A stretch of 42,500 bases of DNA, taken from positions 622,795 through 665,294 of the forward strand of contig CAJNDS010002093.1 in NCBI GenBank assembly GCA_905221605.1. The letters are read 5' to 3'. Origin of the DNA: Symbiodinium natans. Its lineage: Eukaryota; Sar; Dinophyceae; Suessiales; Symbiodiniaceae. The stretch's first letter is position 1; every line of letters begins with the position of its first letter. Shown here in pieces: positions 14,001 through 27,853 of this stretch. The notes beneath the pieces were generated by a model that was not told the DNA's origin, made no database searches, and saw only the letters and a list, made by a program, of their open reading frames with translations. Position numbers and translations under genes: made by a program.

Positions 14001-17000
14001 ACCCTAAACCCCAAACCCCAAACCCCAAACCCGAAACCCCTCCGCCCTAAGCAAGGATGGTCCTCATGGCCTTGTTTGGCTTGGCGAAGCACAAAAAGTA
14101 CTGGGCATCCAAGCCTGAGGAGACCTGGGGCACGTTTCTGAACCTGATGTCGAGCCTCCCCTTGTTCTTAAGACAGGGTTCAGGGTTTAGGGTTTAGGGT
14201 TTAGGGTTTAGGGTTTAGGGTTCAGGGTTTAGGGTTTAGGGTTTAGGGGTTTAGGGCACGTTTCTGAACCTGATGTCGAGCCTCCGCTTGTTTCTGAAGA
14301 TGAGTTCTTGAGTGTGGGTCTTAGGGTTTAGGGTTTAGGGTTTGGGGCTTAGGGCTTAGGATTTAGGGTTTAGGGTTTATGGTCTGGGTTTGGTTCTATT
14401 TAGGGGTTCGGGGTTTGGGGTTGGTCCAGGGTTGATTCTACTCAGGGTTTGGGGTTGGTGTCCATAAGGCACCAGAAGCAAACCCTAAACCCTAAACCCT
14501 AAACCCTAAACCCTAAACCCTAAACCCTAAACCCTAAACCCTAAACCCTAAACCCTAAACCCTAAACCCTAACCCTAAACCCTGAACCCCCAAACCCAAA
14601 CCCCTAAACCCTAAACCCTAAACCCTAAACCCTAAACCCTAAACCCTAAACCCTAAACCCTAAACCCTAAACCCTAAACCCTAAACCCTGAACCCTAAAC
14701 CCTGAACCCTAAACCCTGAACCCTAAACCCTGAACCCTAAGCCGTAAACCCTAAACCCTAAACCCTAAACCCTAAACCCTAAACCCTAAACCCTAAACCC
14801 TAAACCCTAAACCCTAAACCCTAAACCCTAAACCCCTTACATTCTTCCACCGGAGCAGCTTAGGAACATCCTGTCGCCCAAGAAGTCCAAAGCCACGAAG
14901 GGCACGCGTTTGCATGGACAAGAGTGCCTTGGAAACCAAATGAACCCTTAAAAAGGGTTCAGGGTTTAGGGTTTAGGGTTTAGGGTTTAGGGTTTAGGGT
15001 TTAGGGTTTAGGGCTACCTTAATATGCAGTCTAGCAGTCCAGGATATGCATTCTAGCAGTCTAAGGTATCCGACCCCATTGTTTGGGGCTCAATTGGTTT
15101 CTAAGGTGGGAGGCCTTGCGACAGTGGGTGGGTGGTTATGGGCCGGAAGAGATCTCGACAATGCTCAGGGAGACCCTCGCTTTCCACGCCCATCCGAGCC
15201 CGACCCGCACCTTACTTAGCCAATGGCTGGACTTTAAGCTTTTTGGGGCTTCGGGTTTAGGGTTTAGGGTTAACCTTTTTTCCCCTTGGCTATTGCAGAA
15301 GTAAGGCACCATGCGCCTGGCCAAAGCACTTGGAGCGCAGTGATGAAGTGGGTTCGGGCCTCCATACAAGAGCTTTCCTAGGGCTAGTAGTCGGGCTCCT
15401 GCTTTACATATACTTGTAAGTGCCATGAACCTCCAAGCAGCCCTAAACCCTAAACCCTAACCCTAAACCCGAAACCCTAAACCCTAAACACCAAATCCTA
15501 AACCCTAAATCCTAATCCCTAACCCTAAACCCTAAACCCTAGACCCTAAACCCTAAACCCTAAATTTAAGAGCCTCCGGCTCAAGCCGCCGACCGCGCTG
15601 GAGCATAGTTGAGAGGTCTAAACCCGCTCGCATGGAAGATCATCCCAACCTGCTCGGCAGAGTTCTGTGAATCGTTTGGGGGGGGGGTAGGGGGTAGCAC
15701 CAGGACAGCTAAGCCAAAAAGACAGGTGGGTGGGGGTGGGGGGGGGGGTGGGGGGGGGGGGGCGGGTGGCGCGGTCCTCCTGCACCGACCCCCTCCCCCC
15801 CGGCGTTTTGGGGGGGGGTAAGGAGGGAAAGAGGGAGGTTTTCACCTCCTTTTCCCATCCAACACGCCGCCAGGGTCGGCGGACCCCAAACCCTAAACCC
15901 TAAACCCTAAACCCTAAACCCTAAACCCTAAACCCTAAACCCTAAACCCTAAACCATAGACCCTAGACCCTAGACCCTAAACCCTAAACCCTAAACCCAA
16001 GGAGAAGAGTATGGGGGCCCAACGTGAGTCATCAACCGAATTTTATGTGCAAGGAACGCCAGGACAGGTGACAAACTGCCTTGAACCCCCGCAGCTCTCG
16101 CTTGACAGCTTGCGCTGCACGGTGGTGACGGGATTCTTGCCGGACATCAGGTTTAGGGTTTAGGGTTTAGGGTTTGGGGTTCAGGGTTTAGGGTTTAGGG
16201 TTTAGGGTACTTAGATTTGTTGTCGGCCTGGTCAACCAGTTCATCGAACTGCTTTCCTGCTTCACCGAAGCAGCTAACGACTAATTTTCTGAATGTGCTG
16301 CTATTCACCTGGCGCGGGCTCCAGACAAGCCAGACGCCCCTGATGGGCCAAAGCTGGTGAGTATTGTAGCACTGCATGCTGGGCATGTCGAGCTGGCCAG
16401 ATCTGAGGCGCACGCGCGCACACAGAGACACACACAGACACACACGCACGCACAAACACACAGACACACCGACACACAGAGACAGACAGAGACAGACACA
16501 GACTGACAGAGACAGACAGAGACAGACAGAGACAGACAAAGACAGACAGAGACAGACAGAGACAGACAGAGACAGACAGAGACAGACAGAGACAGACAGA
16601 GACACAGAGACACACATGCATAGACACACGCACACACACACACAGACGCACGCGCGCACACACACACACAGATACCACACACACACCCCACACACTCACA
16701 CACCCCACGCACCCACACACCACACGCCACACACACCAACACCACACAGCCTAACCAACAGTTTCCTTGCTGGATTGCTTGGCCGTGTGCACGATGCTCT
16801 GGTCACGTGGCCGCCTAGCGTTTTTTGTGCTGGTGTTGCTGTCGCCAGGAGGCTGTGCGGCGCTGGGGCTAGAGATGTGGGGCCCCTTTGAAGCCCTGAT
16901 CTCGTATCCAGGAGCCGTGGGAAACACCCAGTGGATTCAGCTGAACCAGCCCTTGTTCGGGTTAACATCCCGAACTTCCGTTTAAATGTGCTTGGATGAT

Positions 17001-20000
17001 GAGACAGTTCATATCCAGGCAAGTATTCTATACCAGCCTGCTGTGTGAAGGCAGCGGCGCACATTTGTGTACTAGTTCACATTGAACCCACTGTTCCGAA
17101 GCCAGGCCAGTAGCTAGCACCGTAAGCCCACCGATTATTGGATTTACGAAAATAAGGGACCCCCGAATTTTGACCCCAAAGAGTAGAGTAGGATTCCCTT
17201 ATATTCAGGACCCCAGTACGGTACCCCCTAATTTCGGAAACCCCCAAAATGAAACACGACGGTGCAATGTCAATCTCGTCTCGTACTGAGGTTATGCCTT
17301 AAGTTTCTCGGACACTGGTGCTGAAAGTGTGTTCAACCCATAGCTCCAGGGCACCACAAGAAGATGCCTGGAACAGCAGTGCTTGGGATGTGCAAGAGTG
17401 GTTTAGGGTTTAGGGTTTAGGGTTTAAGGTTTAGGGTTTGGGGTTCAGGCTTTTGGCTAGCTAGCATTGCTCTCGCAGCTGATGGTTACGGCCAGTCGAG
17501 GTTGGAGTTATCAGGGGTTTGGTTGGGTGCAGGACCCGAGCAGCAGCAGAGCATCAATCACGACGTGTAGTCGCTGTGTTCTTGGAGCTACTCGTAGCAG
17601 CTAACAAATGCTGAGTTTTTTTCCGGGTTCTGGGGGCCCTTGCAGGCTCAGGGCCCAAGTGCAGGAGAAACAGATTCCCGCAGCGCGCTCGGTGTGTTGC
17701 CACGGACACCCGAAGAGCCGTGCAAGCATGCGGAGGTTGCACTGCACAAGGCATCCGTCATGTGCTTCGAAGTGGTCTGAACATGGACTGCAGCATTTGG
17801 GGGTTGATCCACACTACGAACCTACAAGAGAATCGAATCTCAGAGAGAGAAAGAGAGAAGAGAGTCCTCAGAAGATTTCAACATCAACGGGTCAACCCCC
17901 ATTTCAGCTTGTATCGAAGGTTGCACGGATCGCCCCCCCTAGCTTTGATGGGCCATTGGCCTAGCTTTGGGGAGAAAATATCGAGGCGCTTGAATTGGGT
18001 ATTTCTCAAGACCCCTTAAAATACTACACCCCCCCCCCCGCATTCAGAACACCCACACCCTATAATGTGTACATGAAAAAAGCGTCCCCCCAAGCCCTAA
18101 ACCCAACACCCTAAGCCCTAAACCCTGCACCCTACAACCTAAACCCTAAATCCTGGTCCGGGCAGGTCTTCAAGCGCGAAGGCCCAGGCTCGGACGTCTC
18201 CCTGGAGGAGGGCGTGGTGCCTCGACGTCAGGTTCGAGGGCTTTAGGGTTTAGGGGTTTTGGGCTTAGGGTTTAGGGTTTTGGGGTTTAGGGTTTAGGGT
18301 TTAGGGCTTAGGGCCGAGGAGTTTAGGGCTGAGGAGTTTTGATTTTGTTGGGGGGTTTGCTTGGTGGGTGGGCGGGTGGGTGAGCCGGCTGCCGGGTGGG
18401 TGGTTTTGGGGTTTGGGGCTTGGGGTTTTAGGGAACTTTAACTTTGAGGTTTCAGATCTCTTTTGAAGCGCGCAGGGTAAAACCCCATGATGAACTCTCA
18501 AACTTGCCTTAAAAATCTGAAAACCCTAAAAACCCTAAAAATCCTAAAAACCCTAACAACCCTAAAAACCCTAAACCCTAAACCCTAGAGCCATTGACTT
18601 GGAAGCAACCCGCACGGCTTTGAGTATAAGGTGGCCTTAGCTCAGAACCGTACTTCCCTTTACCCTAAACCCTAAACCCTGAACCCTAAACCCCAAAACC
18701 CATAGAGCCTCTAGGGCGTCAGAAGCTTTGGAATGTGCATCTAGACGTAGCGCCTGAACCCTGAACCCGGAACCCTAAACCCTAAGCCCTAAACCCTAAG
18801 CAATAAGCCCCAAACCCTCAACACACCTAAGGAGCTCATGAAGAAGTACGACATCAACGTCAAGCAGTTCCAACGCAAGCGAGAGGCGTGAAGCACCTGA
18901 GCCCCGTAACTCTGAGTCACCGACCTCTTAGTTGCAGGGCTTTCGAGGTGTAGGATCTTGTTTTTAGGATTTAGGGTTTAGGGTTTAGGAGCGTTTCGGA
19001 GGGTTTAGGAGGGTTTAGGAGGGTTTAGGTTTTAGGGTTTAGGCTTTAGGGTTTAGGCTTTAGGCTTTAGGCTTTAGGCTTTAGGCTTTAGGGTTCAGGT
19101 TCTTAGCCCGGAGTTGGACTTCAAGGATTGTTGGGCTTCCTCGTCTTCCAGGAAGTGAAGCTGGTCCTTTCCATTCCCCGGCCATTGGGAAATTTGGCCG
19201 AAGTTCCTTGGGATGTTCCCCCTTATACTAGCTTAAGAAGGATTGTAGTACCCCCTATGATAATCTCTATGAAGGACTGTTAGTATAAGGGAGAGCACCC
19301 CAAAAAGTCCCTCCAAACCATAGGGTCTAGGGTTGAAGAAGTTGAGGGTCCCCCTAAGCCTCAAACTAAACATTCAAGGTTTGTATTTGACACTCAAGCC
19401 TGCTTAGCCCCTAAACCCTAAAGCCCTCAAACCCTAAACCCTAAACCCTAAACGCCCTAAACGCCCTAAACGCCCTAAACGCCCTAAACGCCCTAAACGC
19501 CCTAAACGCCCTAAACGCCCTAAACGCCCTAAACGCCCTAAACGCCCTAAACACCCTAACCACCCTAAACACCCTAAACACCCTAAACCCTAAACACCCT
19601 ACACCCTAAACCCTAAACCCTAAACCCACCCACGAACCTTCAAGCGGGGTTTCCCCGGCTTCCGCAAGCCGCAGGACCTCGTCAAGGCGCAGACGCTCTT
19701 CAACTTGCCTCGCCCTCGGGCCCCCTCAACCCTAAAAAGACCGGTTTGGGGTTTAGGGTTTAGGGTTTAGAGTGTAGGGTTTTGAGGTTCAGCCCTATGA
19801 ACTTTAAACCCGAAACCCCAAGAACCCTACCGCGCTAACAGCCAAGCTCCCCAAGCCCCCAAACTGTAACTTCCCGCTAAGCCTGAAAAATGCACTACAT
19901 CTGGAAACCCCAGACCCTAAACAAACCCTAAACCCTAAACCCTAAAACCTAAACCCCTAATAAAGCCCCAGACCTAAAGCCCTAAGGCCCCTGAACCCTC

Positions 20001-23000
20001 ACAAGCCCTAAGCCCTAAGCCCTAAAGCCCCAAAGCCCTCAAGCCCTCAAACCCTCAAACCCTCAAACCCTTAAACTTTCAAACCCTAAAAACCCCAAAA
20101 AACCAAAAAACGCTAAACACCCTCAACCCCTCAAACCCTCAATTCCTCAAACCCCAAAGCCCTCAAACCCTAAAGTCCTCTAACCCTAAAGCCCTCAAAG
20201 CTTAAACCCTAAACCCTAAACCCTAAACCCTAAACCCTAAACCCTAAACCCTAAACCCTAAACCCTAAACCCTCGACCCTCTATAGCTCAATCCTCCATT
20301 CTTACAATGGCTGGCGTGGACTCCTTGCGAAGGGGCCGATGTTATTGGTCCGAGGGTTCCTCCTCAATTTCAGCTTCAGCCGCCATTCTTACAACGCAAG
20401 AGCCGGCAAGCCCAAGCGCCGCTTCAGGACAGCCCACAACATCTTCAGGTCTTCTGCGGACCCCTAAACCCTAAACCCTAAACCCTAAACCCTAAACCCT
20501 AAACCCTAAACCCTAAACCCTAAACCCTAAACCCTAAACCCTAAACCCTAAACCCTAAACCCTAAACCCTAAACCCTAAACCCTAAACCCTAAACCCTAA
20601 ACCCTCTAGACTCTAAACCCTTCTCTCACCACCCCTTCTTCGGTGGGGGAGGGTGGGGGGGGTTCAAGGGCGTTGACGTGGTGGGAGACGAGGCCTTCCG
20701 ATGATGGAATGTGGCGATGTCCGGGCTGTTTATTCGCGCCAGCGCACATCAGCAATTTGAGATTCGGTTTCGCGGCTGCATGCGAAGTGCGGAGCCGCTT
20801 TCCGCATCAGTCAGGTTTTGGTGCCGTTCCAGTTCTAGGCGTCAGAGCCGCTCAGCACATACACTCTGTCGGCTCCCCTCACCACTGGGTTTAGGGTTTA
20901 GGGTTTAGGGTTTAGGGTTAGGGTTTAGGGTTTAGGGTTTAGGGTTTAGGGTTTAGGGTTTAGGGTTTAGGGTTTAGGGTTTAGGGTTTAGGGTTTAGGG
21001 TTTAGGGGTTAGGGTTTCGGGGTTAGGGTTTAGGGTTTAGGGTTTAGGGTTTAGGGTTTAGGGTTTAGGGTTTAGGGTTTAGGGTTTAGGGTTTAGGGTT
21101 TAGGGTTTAGGGTTTAGGTGGTAGTATGGAGGTATGCACTCGCACAAGACTTGCTTGGTTCATCCTGTCTTGCAGCACACCCTCAAGGGCTTTAGGGATT
21201 GAGGGTTCAGGGTTTTTGAGTACTATACGTTAATGTTTTTTTGTTCTGGGTTCCTTTTATAGCTACTTATACCTAAAAAGTACATACTTCGTTTCCAGGG
21301 TCTACTCCAACGTAGGGGGTTCTAATGGAATGAGTCACCCATTCTGCCAAGCAAGGGCTTCCCCCCCAAGCGGTATGAATCAGCCATTCTGCCAAACAAG
21401 GGCTTGCCCGAATCCCTGAACCCTAAACCCTAAACCCTAAACATCCCTAAACCCTAAACCCTAAGCCCTAAGCCCTAAGGCCTAAGCCCTAAGGCCTAAG
21501 CCCTAAGCCCTAAACCCTAAACCCTAAACCCTAACCCTAAACCCAAACGGAGCGTTCTGCCTCTGAGGCCCATCCAGACCTATCCGGAGCTTCTACAGTT
21601 GGAGAAGGCGCCCTGAAACCCTAAACCCTAAATCCTAAACCCAAAACCCTAATCCCTAAACCCTAAACCCAAAACCCTAAACTCTGTGTATTTCTGCTAC
21701 CAAGGCCGCTGTCGCGGGTCTTCTTCGTGCTGTATGGGATGCTTTTCTCTAGTTTTCTTCTATCTCACACGCCATCTGCAAGTGCAGGCGGATCACAGAC
21801 TTTGGACTGTCTTGTTTGAGTGCACGTGCCTAAACCCTAAACCCTAAACCCCCCTCACCCTAAAACGCCTGAAGCCACAGACTCGGACTCGCCATGTGCC
21901 CCGGGGCCCTCCCCGAAACCTGGCGCCTGAAACCCGACGAAACCCTGGGCCCCAATGCCGCGAATACCTCTAATGCCCCCACCCCTCACCCCTACTGCGT
22001 CTAAGGCTTCCCAGTGCCCGAAACCTAAACCCTAAACCCTAAACCCTAAACCCTAAACCCTAAACCCTAAACCCTAAACCCTAAACCCTAAACCCTAAAC
22101 CCTAAACCCTAAACCCTAAACCCTAAACCCTAAACCCTAAACCCTAAACCCGAAGCTTCAGCCGGAAGGACCTCCGACTCCTTCAGCAGATCTACAAGGC
22201 CGATCGAGGTTTGGAAGTTCATTTAGGGCCTTAGTGGTTCAGGGTTCAGGGTTTAGGGTTTTGGGTTTTGGGTTTAGGGTTTAGGGCTCATAGGAACTTA
22301 TAACGCAAATCATAGGGCTACTTATAGCCTACTTAGAGGACTTGGGGTTTAGAGTTTATGGTTTAGGGTTTGGGGGCTTATAAGTACAGTTATATCTGGG
22401 GTTAACCCTAAAACCTAAACCCTGAACTTCAAAACACAAGTGGTTCAGGGTTTGCGTGTTTTGGGCTCAAGAGGTTAAGTGCCCCAGGGTTCTAGTGCCA
22501 GAGCAAAGGGCTTGGGGCTTCGCGGGTTTAGGATTTAGGGTTTAGGTTTAGTGTTCAGGGTTTGGCTTGGGGTTTAGAGTTCAGGGTTTAGGGTGCTTAG
22601 GGTTTAGGGTTTAGGGTTTGGCGGTTAGGGTTTAGGGTTTGACTCCAGACTCCAGACCCTAAACCCGAAGCCTTGAACCTTTCACCACAAACCAGCAAGT
22701 GGGTTGGTTTGTGGGTTAAGGGTTGTGGTTCCTGTCCAAAGGGTTTTGGGGGGAGCGATCCTTGTCGGAATCTGGGTTCAAGGTTTCTGTTCTGACTTGT
22801 GTTGGGTAGGGTTCTAGGGTTTTCGGTTTTCTTATTATTATTAGTATTATTATTTTTCATGGTTTTAGGGTTTTAGGGTTTTAGGGTTTTCGGGTTTTCG
22901 GGTTTTAGGGTTTTAGGGTTTTCGATTTAGGGTTTTAGGGTTTTCGGGTTTTAAGGGTTTTAAGGTGTAGGGTTCAGGGTTGGAGATTTCCCCCTGAACA

Positions 23001-26000
23001 GTGTGCCAAGACTGTTAGTTCTTACTTCCAGGGTACAGGAAGGTTAGATCGAGTTGCGCGAATGACGCCCGCGATGAAGCGCGCGGGTACACAGACGCTG
23101 CCCTCAAGCGGCGGTCGCATGTTGGACGGAAGTCCTACTTTACCACAGTGCGAGTGACGTCCCGATCTTCTTGGGCCCTCGAGACATCCCAAATTACATG
23201 CTTGCGGCTGCTAGGCCCCGTGCGCATTTCCCAGTGTTTCTGGATGGAAATCCTGCTCTCCGCTCAGGTCTGCTACGTTTTTGTTGGTTGCATGGCAAAG
23301 CGTCCCCAAAACGCCCCAGGCCCATGGAATCCTGCGTTTTGTACTGTTGGATGGGCTCGCTGCGTGCGGATTTGCCATTCGCCATGTTGGAAATCGCGCT
23401 CCCGCCTATAGGCACCGCGCGCATCAACGTCGCCGTCCTCGCAACTGTCGTGCGGTTTTGGATGTCGGGGTTCGCGAAGCGCGAATCTGTCGTCGCTTTT
23501 GGACGTAAGGGTTCGCCTCGAAACTGTCTTCGCTGTTGGACCTCTCTCTGCATTGCGGGGTGCTTGAAATCCTATAGGTGCCGTGCGCATCGACGTCTCC
23601 ATCCTCACAACCGATTGCCTGGCCCAGCGTAATATTCCTGAGCCCGAAATGTCCGAAACCTATCTTGGCAGGTCTACATCGATCACGCTGCCATGGTCAA
23701 CGAGTACAGCAATGCCCCTGAGATGCCCTGGTCGATTTCTTCCTTTTGGTTTTTGTTTTTTCCCTAAGCCCGAAACCCTAAACCCTCAACCCTCAACCCT
23801 CAGCCCTCAGCCCTCAACCCTAAACCTCTCTCCCTCTTTCTCTCTCGCCTGCTCACTCTCAGGGAAGCCTCAGTCCTCAGTCTACCAATTTTGGGTGCCA
23901 AAGTCTGCAGGCTCCAGTTTCCCAGACCCATGCAAGAATCCCAAAAGCAGATCCCTTTAAGGGCTCTTAATGAACGATCCAATCGTAGCATAGGGTACTA
24001 TTTGGGGGTTTTCGAAAGTAGGGGGTACCTTGTTGGGGTCCTCATAATAAGGGGATCCTACAATTTGGGGATGCATATCGTCGTAAACCCCCTAAAAGGG
24101 GGGTTCTACTTTTGGATCCTCCCACGTTTGAGAGACACCGAGGCTTTCTGGACGAAATTCGACATCAACGCGCTGACGAAGAGTGCGGAGGAGTTCGACA
24201 AGCTGGTGCGGCGGATGCCCAAGGACGTTTTCCCCCCAACCGCGGGCAGCTTGGGAGCCACCCAAAGCCCTAAACCCTAAACCCCAAACCCTAAACCCTA
24301 AACCCGAAGCCCTAAACCCTAAACCCTATAGCCCAAATCCTACACCTGAAACTCTAAACCCTCTCCTGATGAACGCGCCCTCTACCGTAGGTTAGAAGTC
24401 ATAAGTAGACTTATAATTGGGGTGATACGTACCCATGAACCTCCAAGCAAACCCGAAGTTTGAAGCCTTTGGTGCCTTTCAGCCTCCGCGAGGGGGAGAG
24501 GCAAGGGAATGTTTTCGGCAAAGAACATCCTCGCCAGGGCCTTTGGATGATCCTGGACCCCAAGACTCCAACCTTGGACCCTGAACCTGACTTCCGCTTG
24601 AGAGGTTCTGGGACCAGCCTCATGCGCATATCCCTGCAACAAGAGGCTAAACGCCAGCGTTGTGCACTAGGGACTTAAGGCAACCCTAACCCCGAAGTCC
24701 GTAACCCCCTAAACCCCGAACCCGTTAACCCTAACCCCTGGACCCTTACACCCTTGAACCCCGATCCCTTCAACCCTTGGATCCTCCTTAACCGCCAGAC
24801 CCATACACCCTCAACCCTCATCCCTCAACCCTTGACCCTAAACCCCAAACCCCAAACCTCAAACCCTAAACCCTAAACCCTAAACCCTAAGCCCAAAACA
24901 AGCCCTGAGCCGTCAATCTCACGTGGGCGCGCCCTTCAGGAGCAGAAGGAACTCGGGGAGCTCCAAACTTTCCAGAAGCTCGAGGAGGTCGTCACCTCCT
25001 TCAAGGCCGCAAGAAGCGTCTGGGTTGAGGGTTGAGGGTTGAGGATTCCTAAACCCTAAACCCTAAACCCGAAACCCTAAACCCTAAACCCTAAACGCAA
25101 CTGTGGACCTTTTTTTGAGGTGTCCATCCTATAAACACAGAGTCCTAGACCCTGATTGAGGCTTAAGATGGGTTCGTATGTAGGGAAAGACTGCAGGTTG
25201 AGAGGGCCTATAGGGGGGCGGGGGGGGGGGGGGGTCCAAAAATAGGGCTGCCCGCGATATTCCCGAAATAGTAGAGCCCTTCTCGTAGGAACTTTGCAAA
25301 AGGGTGACCATACTTTGGGCCCCCCCCAATAATTATGGCGAAGACACCCTGGTTCTTAGTAGGGAATGGGGGAATGATCCCTTGGTTTTTTAAGGAGGAT
25401 ATAGGGTGCCTCATTCCCTACTAAGAACCAGCCAGAAGAGTTTTGGAACCAAGAAGAGGCCCTCATGTCCCATCCACCTGACTAGGGGAGACGGCGGACT
25501 CCATTCTCGTAAAGAGGCGTGAACACAAAGGCCCTAATTCCTAAACCCGACGCCCTAAACCCTGAACCCTAAACCCCAAACCCTAAACCCCACACCCCAA
25601 CCCTACACCCTAAACCCTAAACCCTAAACCCTAAACCCTAAACCCTAAACCCTAAACCCTAAACCCTAAACCCTAAACCCTAAACCTCGAGATTTGGGGC
25701 TCCGAGCTTCTGGCCGATAAGGCCGGCGTGCCGCTCATCCAGCAGCTGAAGAGCGACGCCATCCGGAAAGTGCACTGGGAGGAGCGCAGCAGATGCCCTA
25801 AACCCTAAACCCTAAACCCTAAACCCTAAACCCTAAACCCTGAACCCTGAACCCTAGACCCCAAACCCCTAACCCCTAAACCCTAAACCCTAAACCCTAA
25901 ACCCTAAACCCTAAACCCTAAACCCTAAATCCGTGCGGTGTGGGGGAGCCTTAGGTTTGCTAGGATGGCCCTTGGGATGTTTGATCTTCCCTTGTCGGTG

Positions 26001-27821
26001 TAAGAGATTTAGGGTTTGGAGTTCAGGGCTTAGGGCTTCGGGTTTCGGGTTCAGGGTTTAGGGTTTGGGGTTTAGGGTTTAGGGCTTAGGGTTTCGGGTT
26101 CAGGGTTTAGGGTTCAGGGTTTAGGGTCTAGGTGTAGGGTGGGTCCGGCGTCTAGAGTTTGGGGTTTGGGCTTTGGGGTTTAGGGCATGATTCGAGAATC
26201 AGGCTGTAGAATCGCTCACAGGGGTTACATGGATAGGGGCATACGAAGGTGCCTAACTTATGCAGAATGAGGCTTAGGGGACACCCTAAGACCCCGAAAA
26301 CCCCGACAGCCCCGAAGCCGAACACCATGAGCCCTTAAAACCCTCAAGCACTCCGTGCTTCTTCTTCTTCTTCATCCACACCGCGAGCTGCCACACATGC
26401 CCCTGTTTGCAACGGCGACCACTTGCCTGAGTGACCAGTTGGAGATTATCATCTCCTTGCTCCTGGCACGAGCTATGCTGGACGAACGTGTGCCTCTGCC
26501 ACACGCTTTGGCCTAAATTTAATTGTGACCTAAGTGTCGATGGCACACAGGCGGTTTCTACTGGATGGACGGTTTCTGCGGTACTGCAACGCATGGGAGA
26601 CAGACTAGTAAACTGGCCAACCTGTGCCTTCCAACGGGCAGCTGGAGCTGTCATGCAGGCAGCCCCGCAGCAGGCTTTCCTGAACAGTGTGCTCCTGAGC
26701 CTTACGAACTCTGTCGAGTTCGCTGAGCACATGCTGCGTCTGTGCCCTAAATGCCTCCAAATCCCTAAACTCCCTAAGTGCCCGAAACTCTGAACCCTTA
26801 ACTTTAACAGAATTCCCCTAAGCCCGAAACTCTGTTCAACCCAAGAGCCCCCAAGGCCCTCCTTGACTTAGCCCTAAACCCTAAACCCTAAACCCTAAAC
26901 CCTAAACCCTAAACCCTAAACCCTAAACCCTAAACCCTAAACCCTAAACCCTAAACCCTAAACCCTAAACCCTAAACCCTAAACCCTAAACCCTAAACCC
27001 TAAACCCCAAACCCCAAACCCCAAAACCCTAAACCCTAAACCCTAAACCCTAAATCCCCTTTCTTGGGGCTTACGAGCTCAGCAACGAAGAGGAGCTCAT
27101 GCAGCTGGCGGGTGTCGAAACAGCCCGGGGCCCCGGAAAGGTGCTCTTTTGAGGGTTTAGGGTTCAGTTTAGGGTTTAGGGTTTTAGGGTTCAAGGGTTT
27201 TAGGGTTTTGGGGGTTCAGGGTTCAAGGGTTTAGGGGTTTCGGGGTTTAGGGTTAAGGGTTTGGTGTTTAGGGTTGAGGAGGGTTTAGGGCATAGAAAGT
27301 GTTTGCGGGGGTGTAGCCCTAGAAGCCCAAACCCTACCCGTGAAGTTTACCAGGGGTTTCGGAGTTAGGATTCATGTTTTCGGGTCTGGAGGTGTAGGGC
27401 AGGTTTGGGCTTGGGGTTTTGGGCCTGGGGCCTAAAACTTGAGGTTTTGGGGTGGCCTAAACTTAATCGCTAAACCCTAAATCCTAAATCCTACACCCCA
27501 AACCCCTTTCTTAACGGGCCCAAAGGGGGTTGAACCGGCCAAGGAAGACTTCGACATCAAGAAGATGACGTTGAACTCCGTCTTCGCAATGCAGCTCCAC
27601 CGTCCAGACCCCAGACCCATACCAGGATTCGCGATGGCTCTCGTGATCAAAATCCCTAGGCCCCACGCCCTAAGCCTTTTAAACCCTATAGGCTCTATAA
27701 GCCCTATAAGGGCTATAAGCCTTATTGCTAAGCCCTACAAGCCCTATAAGCCCTCTAAGCCCTAAGCTCTAAACCCCCCCAAATCGTACCCATAATTATA
27801 CGCACACCCCCCTCCCGTTGT

Positions 27822-27853
<32 letters not shown>

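Larger units (their letters stand above)
11456..18165. other. Dynein intron 10 (6.7 kb, hosts nested genes)
   Basis: The longest intron placed. Holds pure CCCTAAA arrays (11524-11745, 12020-12280, 13888-14040, 14481-14836, 15441-15566, 15886-16000), TTTAGGG arrays (11851-11940, 13198-13250, 14177-14253, 14957-15014), poly-G tracts (15679-15820), a CA/GACA microsatellite (16411-16745), and two candidate nested genes on the same strand (12487-16284, 16794-17964). Confidence 0.7.
18886..19674. other. Dynein intron 12
   Basis: TTTAGGG giving way to homogenised TTTAGGC units (18968-19095), a MITE-like element 19212-19299, and a CCCTAAACG array (19452-19553) within CCCTAAA sequence. Confidence 0.6.

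Noticed and set aside
15609-15845. Gly-rich and Pro-rich open frames
   Set aside because: Produced by homopolymer G/C tracts, which are also prone to sequence error.
16195-16891. Several long overlapping open frames on both strands
   Set aside because: They arise from the CA/GACA microsatellite, which has few stop codons in any frame.
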